This document shows, piece by piece, positions 1 to 5,026 of a DNA stretch of 9,823 nucleotides (positions are counted from its first letter, which is position 1; each line of letters opens with the position of its first letter). The stretch spans positions 9,409 to 19,231 of the forward strand of contig FR900145.1 of NCBI GenBank assembly GCA_000437755.1, written 5' to 3'. Under the pieces are notes generated by a model. The model saw only the letters and a program-made list of their open reading frames with translations. It was not told the origin of the DNA and made no database searches. This DNA is from Roseburia sp. CAG:303 (GTDB lineage: Bacteria; Bacillota; Clostridia; Lachnospirales; Lachnospiraceae). Made by a program: the position numbers and the translations under genes.

Positions 1-126
1 CAAAGCCCGCTTGCCGAAGGCAAGTGGGAAGATGGTCTTAGGTCAAATAAGCCTAAGAAGATGGTCTTAGGCTAAAGTCTTTCGCCCACTTATGAGCGAG
101 CTTAAGTGGTCTTAGACCTTAGCACC
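1..126. repeat. Repeat-rich, hairpin-forming intergenic stretch upstream of prfB
   Basis: No open reading frame of note lies here. TGGTCTTAG occurs three times (33-41, 62-70, 107-115), and a longer 15-bp copy, GAAGATGGTCTTAGG, is exact at 28-42 and 57-71. Inverted repeats are dense. A 10-bp stem with one G-T pair is at 6-15/19-28 around a GAA loop. GCCTAAG at 51-57 pairs with CTTAGGC at 66-72, competing with a 37-42/52-57 pairing. CCACTTA at 86-92 pairs with TAAGTGG at 103-109, and this sits inside an outer stem 71-80/114-123 with one mismatch. No T-run follows a stem on the + strand, so none looks like a terminator for a gene entering from the left. It may be a decayed repeat element or a structured leader of the prfB transcript. 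Confidence 0.6.
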
Positions 127-164
127 CTGGCATCAGTATATTATAGAAAAAAGGAAGTGATTAA

Positions 165-1272
165 GTGGTAGAATTAGATCAGTTTAAATATATTTTGAAC
201 GGATATGAAGGACCATTAGAAGAACTGAGGGATTCACTTTGACCTTGATAATAAGCAGATGAGAATCGAAGAATTATCAAGAAAGATGGAAGAACCGGAT
301 TTTTGGGACGATCCACAGAAAGCGAGTCATCAGACAAGAGAATTAAATGGATTAAAAGATACGGTGCATCATTTTAAAGAACTGCAGGAATGTTTTGATG
401 ATGCAAAAACACTTCTGGAGATGGGAAATGAGACAGAAGATGAGTCACTCATTCCGGAAGTGAAAGAAGCAGTAGATAATTTTATCAGCAGATACGAAGA
501 ACTAAGGATTACAACATTACTGTCCGGGGAATATGACAAGGACGATGCCATATTGACATTACATGCCGGAGCCGGCGGAACAGAAAGCTGTGACTGGGCA
601 TCCATGCTGTTCAGGATGTATACCAGATGGGCAGAAAGAAAAGGTTTTGACTATGAAGTCATTGATTTCCTGGAAGGCGATGAAGCCGGATATAAGTCAG
701 TAACCATAGAGATTCGTGGCGAAAATGCATACGGATATCTGAAAAGCGAAGCCGGAGTACACAGACTGGTCAGAATATCTCCGTTTAATGCGGCAGGCAA
801 ACGTCAGACCTCTTTTGTTTCCTGTGATGTTATGCCTGATATTGACGAAGATATTGAGATAGAGATAAATGAAGATGACCTTAAGATAGATACCTACCGT
901 TCCAGTGGTGCAGGTGGACAGCATATCAATAAGACATCCTCTGCGGTGCGAATTACGCATATACCTACCGGAATAGTAGTACAGTGTCAGAATGAGCGTT
1001 CCCAGTTCCAGAATAAAGACCGTTGCATGAAGATGTTAAAGGCGCAGCTTTATCTCAGAGCACAGAAAGAAAATGAAGAGAAAATCTCCGGAATCCGTGG
1101 AGAAGTATCGGACAATGGATGGGGCAGCCAGATTCGTTCTTATGTCATGCAGCCTTATACCATGGTAAAGGATCACCGGACAAACCAGGAGATCGGAAAT
1201 GTACAGAGTGTTCTGGATGGAAATATTGATCCGTTCATTAATGCATATTTAAAGTATTCACAAAAGCAGTAA
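165..1272 (+). CDS. prfB: Peptide chain release factor 2 (RF2), expressed by +1 programmed frameshift
   Basis: RF2 recognises UGA and UAA stop codons in the ribosomal A site and triggers release of the finished peptide. The gene reads from GTG 165 through codon 25 (CTT 237-239), meets in-frame TGA 240-242, and continues in the +1 frame from GAC 241 to TAA 1272, giving 368 residues. The start is chosen because AGGAAG (152-157) lies 7 nt upstream and the encoded N-terminus (MVELDQFKYIL) resembles RF2. With this start the stop-codon recognition tripeptide SPF falls at residues 205-207 and the peptidyl-transferase GGQ at 250-252, the same numbers as in E. coli RF2 (365 aa). Residue 246 is Ser, where E. 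coli K-12 has Thr. Annotating from the first ATG (259) would lose 31 residues. An orphan cheW gene follows after 47 nt. Autoregulation through RF2 level is expected. Confidence 0.97.
228..243 (+). promoter_or_regulatory. RF2 programmed +1 frameshift site
   Basis: The site reads AGGGATTCACTTTGAC. CTT (237-239) is the slippery P-site codon, TGA (240-242) the in-frame stop, and C 243 the unfavourable following base. The Shine-Dalgarno-like AGGG begins exactly nine bases before CTT, the same register as the E. coli AGGGGG element, although the match to anti-SD is weaker here. When RF2 is scarce the ribosome pauses at TGA and slips to GAC, making more RF2. The mechanism is established for the family; the site is directly visible. 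Confidence 0.95.
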
Positions 1273-1319
1273 AAGATAAAACAGGACAGACCTGTAGGAG
1301 ATGGAGGGATAAATCTATT

Positions 1320-1790
1320 ATGGAAGAAATGAAACCGGTAGTATTTAAGCTGGACAGTGAAAACTATGGTGTGGATATCGGCAGAGTGCTTGGAATTGAA
1401 AGAGAACAGCAGATTGTCAGGGTACCGAATACCGTCAGTTATATCAAAGGAATTATGAATCTTCGTGGGGAAATTATACCGGTGTATGATTTGAGAAAGA
1501 AATTCGGTCTTCCGGCAGTACAGAATCAGGATATCCAGTTCATTATTGTCCGGGTAAAGGATTCAAAGATTGCGTTGGAAGTAGATGGTGTAAAGGAAAT
1601 TCATGATGTGGCACAGGAGAATAAATTTCCGGTACCGCCAATCTGTATCAATGAAAATACAAGATATTTTGAAAGTGTAATCAAGAGTGATAATACATTA
1701 ATTGTACTTATAAATGTGGATTATCTTCTTTCAGACGAAGAAATGAAGAGAATCGATGAACTGGTAAACAGTGAAAGCACACAGGAATAG
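1320..1790 (+). CDS. cheW: CheW-like chemotaxis coupling protein
   Basis: This 156-residue cytoplasmic protein is essentially a single CheW domain, the usual length for CheW. Visible hallmarks are the N-terminal strand VVFKLDSENYGVDI (residues 7-20), the VPNTVSYIKGIMNLRGEIIPVYDLR stretch (about 35-59) including the conserved NLRG (47-50), and a second half rich in alternating strands with IALEVDGVKEI (84-94). CheW bridges methyl-accepting receptors and the CheA kinase. No CheA, receptor or CheY is in the window, so this is an orphan copy between prfB and an ACT/hom pair. The start is ATG 1320 with GGAGGG at 1303-1308, a longish 11-nt spacing; the internal ATG 1329 would be 20 nt away and is less likely. 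A short ACAGG/CCTGT inverted repeat (1281-1295) lies just upstream. It could act as a CheV-like or accessory adaptor, but there is no receiver domain. Confidence 0.9.
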   Translation: MEEMKPVVFKLDSENYGVDIGRVLGIEREQQIVRVPNTVSYIKGIMNLRGEIIPVYDLRKKFGLPAVQNQDIQFIIVRVKDSKIALEVDGVKEIHDVAQENKFPVPPICINENTRYFESVIKSDNTLIVLINVDYLLSDEEMKRIDELVNSESTQE

Positions 1791-1813
1791 GGCTTCATTT
1801 CAAGGAGCAGAAT

Positions 1814-2260
1814 ATGGGACAAAAGGAAAACAATAAATATTATCTGATTAAACAAAAGGCAGTACCTGAAGTTCTGTTAAAAGTGATAGAGGCAAAAAGG
1901 CTGTTGGAAACAGAAAAGGTAATGACCATACAGGAAGCTGCCGAAAAGGTAGGACTGAGCAGAAGTTCATTTTATAAATATAAAGATGATATTTTCCCAT
2001 TTCATGAGAATGTTAAGGGCAGAACCGTTACCTTTGTGTTGCAGATGGACGATCAGCCGGGAATGTTGTCCGAAGTGTTAAAGATAATTGCACATTATTC
2101 GGCAAATATTCTGACGATTCATCAGACCATACCGATTAATGGTGTGGCATCTCTGACTATGAGTATGGAGATTCCTCCAATGCTTGATATGTCATTGATG
2201 ATGACCGAGTTGGAACAAAAGGACGGCATACAATATGTAAAGATACTGGCAATGGAATAA
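1814..2260 (+). CDS. UPF0735 family ACT-domain protein (PheB-like)
   Basis: The product is 148 residues. Residues 37-57 (MTIQEAAEKVGLSRSSFYKYK) read like a helix-turn-helix, and residues about 71-146 form an ACT domain, including the VLQMDDQPGMLSEVLKII start of the fold and the NILTIHQTIPINGVA strand-loop. This architecture is that of UPF0735/PheB proteins, which often sit beside aromatic or aspartate-family amino-acid genes. ACT domains bind amino acids, so a role as a sensor or regulator is plausible, but the biochemical function is not established. AAGGAG (1802-1807) is 6 nt from ATG 1814. The neighbour hom would be 21 nt downstream if the inserted element at 2261-2538 were absent, so the two were probably one operon. 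The last codons ATG GAA TAA are part of the duplicated target sequence, so the element left the reading frame intact. Confidence 0.9.
   Translation: MGQKENNKYYLIKQKAVPEVLLKVIEAKRLLETEKVMTIQEAAEKVGLSRSSFYKYKDDIFPFHENVKGRTVTFVLQMDDQPGMLSEVLKIIAHYSANILTIHQTIPINGVASLTMSMEIPPMLDMSLMMTELEQKDGIQYVKILAME
2251..2260. repeat. Left copy of 10-bp direct repeat (probable target-site duplication)
   Basis: AATGGAATAA, overlapping the end of the ACT-domain gene including its TAA, is repeated exactly at 2539-2548 on the far side of the inverted-repeat element. The match stops at both ends (C versus T before, T versus C after). Confidence 0.7.
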
Positions 2261-2317
2261 TTAGACAATTACGAAACTTTGAAGTGTATATAGAGTGTAT
2301 GCAAATGAAGCAATTAC
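2260..2317 (+). repeat. Left terminal inverted repeat arm
   Basis: This arm aligns with the reverse complement of 2483-2541 over about 58 positions with one single-base gap. The outer 16 bp and the inner block GTATGCAAAT are nearly or fully identical, and the arm ends in CAATTAC, which is also matched. Mismatches cluster in the AT-rich middle (2277-2296). Confidence 0.75.
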
Positions 2318-2349
2318 ATGAAGGCACGCTCTCGCTACATTCGGCTGTG

Positions 2350-2392
2350 GCACTAGGGAATCTTCCCGGTTTACCGGGTCCCTCCCTAGTGC
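2350..2392 (+). repeat. Hairpin module A of the element
   Basis: The outer stem is GCACTAGGG (2350-2358) with CCCTAGTGC (2384-2392). The internal loop is AATCTT on the 5' side and TCCCT on the 3' side. The inner stem is CCCGGT (2365-2370) with ACCGGG (2373-2378) around TT. A further helix, CGCTAC (2333-2338) with GTAGCG (2397-2402), can close it from outside. Its architecture matches module B downstream. Confidence 0.75.
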
Positions 2393-2418
2393 GTGGGTAG
2401 CGGTACTAAATATCGACC

Positions 2419-2461
2419 GTACCAAGGTATCCTCCCAATAGATTGGGTCCCTCCTTGGTAC
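2419..2461 (+). repeat. Hairpin module B of the element
   Basis: The outer stem is GTACCAAGG (2419-2427) with CCTTGGTAC (2453-2461). The internal loop is TATCCT on the 5' side and TCCCT on the 3' side. The inner stem is CCCAAT (2434-2439) with ATTGGG (2442-2447) around AG. Segment lengths are the same as in module A. Stem bases differ in a pairing-preserving way and the loops are almost identical, which points to selection on structure or a shared origin. Confidence 0.75.
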
Positions 2462-2482
2462 CTTCCTCATAGTACCTTCTTA

Positions 2483-2541
2483 GTAATTGTTTGATTTGCA
2501 TACATAATAAATACAACTTATAAGCTTCGTAATTGACTAAT
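2483..2541 (-). repeat. Right terminal inverted repeat arm
   Basis: This is the reverse-complement partner of 2260-2317. It carries one extra base in its middle and, unlike the left arm, the CTTATAAG sequence that gives a better -10-like hexamer facing hom. Confidence 0.75.
2496..2524 (+). promoter_or_regulatory. Candidate outward promoter in the right arm, toward hom
   Basis: TTGCAT (2496-2501) and TATAAG (2519-2524) are separated by 17 nt. The -10 hexamer matches TATAAT at five of six positions and the -35 matches TTGACA only at the first three. A transcript would start near 2531, before the hom ribosome binding site at 2557-2561. The mirror position in the left arm lacks the -10. In AT-rich DNA such matches arise by chance. 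Confidence 0.35.
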
Positions 2542-2548
2542 GGAATAA
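2539..2548. repeat. Right copy of 10-bp direct repeat (probable target-site duplication)
   Basis: This is an exact copy of AATGGAATAA at 2251-2260. It is followed directly by the CAGGAAAAAGGAG leader of hom. Confidence 0.7.
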
Positions 2549-2569
2549 CAGGAAAAAGGAGACAAAGAC

Positions 2570-3784
2570 ATGATAAATATAGCAGTATTAGGATATGGCA
2601 CAGTAGGTTCAGGAGTAGTTGAAGTTATCAGCACAAACAAAGAGAGTATCGCAAAGAGAATCGGCGATGATATTAATATCAAGTATGTTCTTGATTTGAG
2701 AGAGTTTCCGGGTTCTTCGATTGAGAATATTCTTGTGCATGATTTTGATACGATTGTAAATGATGAGGAAGTAGATATTGTCGTAGAGGCGATGGGTGGT
2801 ATTAATCCTGCATATTCTTTTGCGAAAGCTTCTCTGGAACATGGAAAGAGCTATTGTACTTCCAATAAGGAGCTGGTAGCAAAATATGGACCGGAATTAT
2901 TAAAGCTTTCCGAGAAGATGAACAAGAATTTCCTCTTTGAGGCAAGTGTTGGTGGCGGTATTCCGATTATCAGACCTTTAAACCAGTCCCTTACTGCTGA
3001 TGAAATCATGGAAATTACTGGAATTTTAAATGGTACAACCAATTATATCCTTACCAAGATGAGCAAGGAAGGTCTTGATTTTGATACCGTATTAAAAGAA
3101 GCACAGGAACTTGGTTATGCAGAGAGAAATCCGGAAGCTGACGTGGAAGGTTATGATGCATGCAGAAAGATTGCCATTCTTACTTCACTTGCATACGGAC
3201 AGCATGTGGATTATGAAGATATCTATACCGAAGGAATCACAGCGATTACGGACGTAGATTTTAAATATGCATCAAAGATGGGAAGAGTTATCAAATTATT
3301 TGGTAAGAGCAAACGTGTGGGAGATAAATTCTTTGCCATGGTTGCACCATTCATGATCGATGACAATGATCCGCTGTACAGTGTAAATGGCGTATTGAAC
3401 GGAATCCTCGTAAAAGGAAATGTACTTGGAGACGTTATGTTCTATGGAAGCGGAGCCGGAAAACTTCCGACTGCCAGTGCCGTTGTATCCGATGTTGTAG
3501 ATGCCGCAAAGCATAAAAATACACATATCATGCAGCTCTGGAGCAGTAAAAAGCTGGAACTTTCCGATATCAAATCCGCAGAGAGCAGATTTTTTGTAAG
3601 AGTAAGCGGAACTGCTGATGCCAGACTGGAAGATGTTACAGCTGTATTTGGTGATGTAGAAGTAATCAGTGTGGATGGGGTAACCGGAGAATTTGGATTT
3701 GTTACAAAATTAATGACAGAAGCTGATTATGAGAAAGCTGCTGCCCAGGTAGAAGGAATCATCACAAGAATCCGTGTGGAGTAA
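2570..3784 (+). CDS. hom: Homoserine dehydrogenase
   Basis: The enzyme reduces aspartate-4-semialdehyde to homoserine with NAD(P)H, the branch point to threonine and methionine. The 404-residue protein shows the Rossmann dinucleotide motif GYGTVG (8-13), the conserved SNK (98-100) of the substrate domain, the family signature GILNGTTNYI (151-160), and the catalytic region YAERNPEADVEGYDACRK (183-200), with E185, D191, D196 and K200 in the expected pattern. Residues about 340-404 (FFVRVSGTADARL onward) form a C-terminal ACT domain, usually the site of threonine feedback inhibition. The protein is slightly shorter than the common 430 residues. AGGAG (2557-2561) is 8 nt from ATG 2570. It probably formed an operon with the preceding ACT gene before the element inserted between them, and it ends before a strong terminator. 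Confidence 0.97.
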   Translation: MINIAVLGYGTVGSGVVEVISTNKESIAKRIGDDINIKYVLDLREFPGSSIENILVHDFDTIVNDEEVDIVVEAMGGINPAYSFAKASLEHGKSYCTSNKELVAKYGPELLKLSEKMNKNFLFEASVGGGIPIIRPLNQSLTADEIMEITGILNGTTNYILTKMSKEGLDFDTVLKEAQELGYAERNPEADVEGYDACRKIAILTSLAYGQHVDYEDIYTEGITAITDVDFKYASKMGRVIKLFGKSKRVGDKFFAMVAPFMIDDNDPLYSVNGVLNGILVKGNVLGDVMFYGSGAGKLPTASAVVSDVVDAAKHKNTHIMQLWSSKKLELSDIKSAESRFFVRVSGTADARLEDVTAVFGDVEVISVDGVTGEFGFVTKLMTEADYEKAAAQVEGIITRIRVE

Positions 3785-3825
3785 TCCGTAAGGCTTTTTT
3801 GGCCCCCAACATTATAGTATCTTAG

Positions 3826-3857
3826 AAAACTGCCGCAGAGCCTGTGGCAGTTTTTTT
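3826..3857 (+). terminator. Intrinsic terminator after hom
   Basis: A 13-bp stem (3826-3838 with 3842-3854, one G-T pair) has a GC-rich core CTGCC/GGCAG and an AGC loop, and runs into seven consecutive T residues (3851-3857). It lies 41 nt after the hom stop. The A-run on the 5' side could let it work on the opposite strand too. Confidence 0.92.
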
Positions 3858-3872
3858 CGTCCTGTATGCAAG

Positions 3873-3901
3873 GCATAATTATATCATTTCGTTCATAGAA
3901 T
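3873..3901 (+). promoter_or_regulatory. Candidate sporulation sigma-E-type promoter for the CotS-like gene
   Basis: GCATAAT (3873-3879) fits the sigma-E -35 pattern (K-M-ATA-W-W), and CATAGAAT (3894-3901) differs from the -10 pattern CATACAnT at one position. The 14-nt gap is typical. A start near 3908 would leave a short leader before the GGAGGAG at 3934-3940. The following gene belongs to a coat-protein-like family, which fits, but the consensus is AT-rich and no other evidence exists in the window. Confidence 0.35.
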
Positions 3902-3933
3902 AGCATATCGAAACCAGAAATCATGCATTATGT

Positions 3934-3940
3934 GGAGGAG
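3934..3940 (+). promoter_or_regulatory. Ribosome binding site that decides a TTG start
   Basis: GGAGGAG ends at 3940. The first in-frame start candidate, GTG 3940, overlaps its last base and cannot be used with it. TTG 3949 lies 8 nt downstream, the normal spacing. Confidence 0.75.
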
Positions 3941-3948
3941 TGATAAGA

Positions 3949-4938
3949 TTGAATGACAGAGGGATACAGGTACTTGAACAGTACGATCTGGATGTAAAGC
4001 GGGTAATAAAAGGGCGGGGAGCGATGCTTGCAGAGTGCAGTGAGGGATATTACCGGCTGCTGGAATATACGGGAAGTGCTGCAAGACTGATTTATGAATC
4101 AGAACTGCTCAGTTATATTATCGGGCATGGATTTCCGCTGGTAAGCAATATCCTGAGAAATAAAGAAAATGCATTATTTTCCGCGGACAGTGCGGGTATC
4201 CGCTATATTCTGGTACAGCATTACCAGGGGGCGGAATGTGATGTGAGAAACAGGGAAGATATCAACCGGGCGGCACGAACGATGGCAGCATTACATAAAG
4301 TACTGGATTCTGTAAAAATAAAGGATGCGCAGTACATACCGGAACTTCCGGATCAGCTCGACGAAATGCGCAAGCATAATACGGAACTGAAAAGAATCCG
4401 CAGTTACATGAGGGAAAAGACAAGAAAAACAGAGTTTGAATATGCGGTGCTGGCAAGGTTTGAAGAATTCTATGTGCTGGGACAGCTGGCGGAGCAAAAA
4501 CTTGCACAGTCCGGTTACCGGGAATTAAACGAGCAGGCAAAGGAACGGGGATGTGTCTGCCATGGAAATTTTAATTATCACAATCTCATCCGGCAGGAAG
4601 ATGAAATGGCAGTAATTAATTTTGAACACAGTGGAAAAGGAATGTTTGTCCGGGATCTGTATTTTTTTATGAGAAAAGTTATGGAAAAACATGACTGGAG
4701 CAGACGTTATGGGGCGGAACTGCTGGAAAATTATGATAAAGTCAGGAGTCTGTCCGCAGAAGAAAAAGAGATTTTAAGAATATGCCTGGGTTATCCGGAA
4801 AAATTCTGGAAAGTATTGAATCATTATTACAATGGGAACAAGGCATATCTTCCGGATCAGATGAAGGATAAGATGCGTAAAGTGTGCCAGCAGCAGGCAA
4901 ATAAAAAGAAATTTGTAGAATGTACGGATTTGTTCTGA
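3949..4938 (+). CDS. CotS-family / APH-fold coat-type protein, probable pseudokinase
   Basis: With the TTG start the product has 329 residues and begins MNDRGIQVLEQYDLDVKRVI, typical of CotS/CotI/YtaA spore-coat-associated proteins that share the aminoglycoside phosphotransferase fold. The N-lobe shows a glycine-poor strand region (about 17-40), the middle HYQGAECD (91-98) hinge, and the C-lobe CHGNFNYHNLI (204-214). The catalytic loop normally reads HGDxxxxN; here it is HGN (Asp to Asn at 207), with the later Asn 212 kept. The metal-binding DFD/DFE is INFE (Asp to Asn at 224). Loss of both acids argues against phosphotransfer, so a structural or binding role is likelier. DLYFFMRKVMEKHDW (236-250) is a family-typical C-lobe helix. 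The gene stands between a terminator and a new promoter, so it may be monocistronic. The starting bases GTG 3940 would add three residues. Confidence 0.8.
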   Translation: MNDRGIQVLEQYDLDVKRVIKGRGAMLAECSEGYYRLLEYTGSAARLIYESELLSYIIGHGFPLVSNILRNKENALFSADSAGIRYILVQHYQGAECDVRNREDINRAARTMAALHKVLDSVKIKDAQYIPELPDQLDEMRKHNTELKRIRSYMREKTRKTEFEYAVLARFEEFYVLGQLAEQKLAQSGYRELNEQAKERGCVCHGNFNYHNLIRQEDEMAVINFEHSGKGMFVRDLYFFMRKVMEKHDWSRRYGAELLENYDKVRSLSAEEKEILRICLGYPEKFWKVLNHYYNGNKAYLPDQMKDKMRKVCQQQANKKKFVECTDLF

Positions 4939-4962
4939 ACCATGCTTCCTGCATTTTCGCAC

Positions 4963-4991
4963 TTGTATTTTTTATGTATTTGGTATACAAT
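4963..4991 (+). promoter_or_regulatory. Candidate sigma-A promoter for the PEGA lipoprotein cluster
   Basis: TTGTAT (4963-4968) and TACAAT (4986-4991) are separated by exactly 17 nt; the -10 matches at five of six positions and the -35 at three. It lies in the only 88-nt gap before the five-gene run and 36 nt upstream of ATG 5027. Confidence 0.5.
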
Positions 4992-5026
4992 AAATGTATT
5001 AACATAAGTACAAGAGGAAATCCGGA

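Larger units (their letters stand above)
2261..2538. mobile_element. MITE-like non-autonomous element with long inverted termini and two internal hairpins
   Basis: The 278-bp stretch fills nearly all of the gap between the ACT gene and hom. Its ends form an imperfect inverted repeat of about 58 bp (2260-2317 versus 2483-2541). The outer 16 bp, ATTAGACAATTACGAA, match the reverse complement of 2526-2541 at 15 positions, and an inner 10-bp block GTATGCAAAT (2297-2306 versus 2494-2503) is perfect. It is flanked by the exact 10-bp repeat AATGGAATAA. Excision of the element plus one repeat copy restores tight operon spacing. No transposase or credible protein is encoded, so mobility would need an enzyme in trans. 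Boundaries are ambiguous by a few bases: a symmetric 2260-2541 element with a 6-bp duplication (GGAATA) fits the same data. On the + strand it would be transcribed within the operon and should fold strongly. Family identity is unknown to me. Confidence 0.75.

Noticed and set aside
33..115. The three TGGTCTTAG copies as a CRISPR array.
   Set aside because: The repeats are 9-15 bp with uneven spacing of 29 and 45 bp, and no uniform spacers or cas genes are present.
119..144. TTAGCA/TATTAT as a prfB promoter.
   Set aside because: The -10-like hexamer is reasonable but the best -35 match is only 14 nt away, and other candidates overlap the repeats; not supportable.
2261..2470. Minus-strand 69-codon reading frame inside the mobile element, with repeated RDPxxxEDxLV motifs.
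   Set aside because: The peptide repeats are simply the two hairpin modules read on the opposite strand, and only a weak ribosome binding site precedes it. Related hairpin elements would create similar spurious proteins.
3787..3806. T-rich stretch just after hom as a possible first terminator.
   Set aside because: TTTTTT is flanked only by a short GGC/GCC-like pairing; the strong terminator is at 3826-3857.
4942..4957. ATGC-TTCCT-GCAT followed by TTTT after the CotS-like gene as an intrinsic terminator.
   Set aside because: The stem is only 4 bp and the T-run is short, so it is not convincing.
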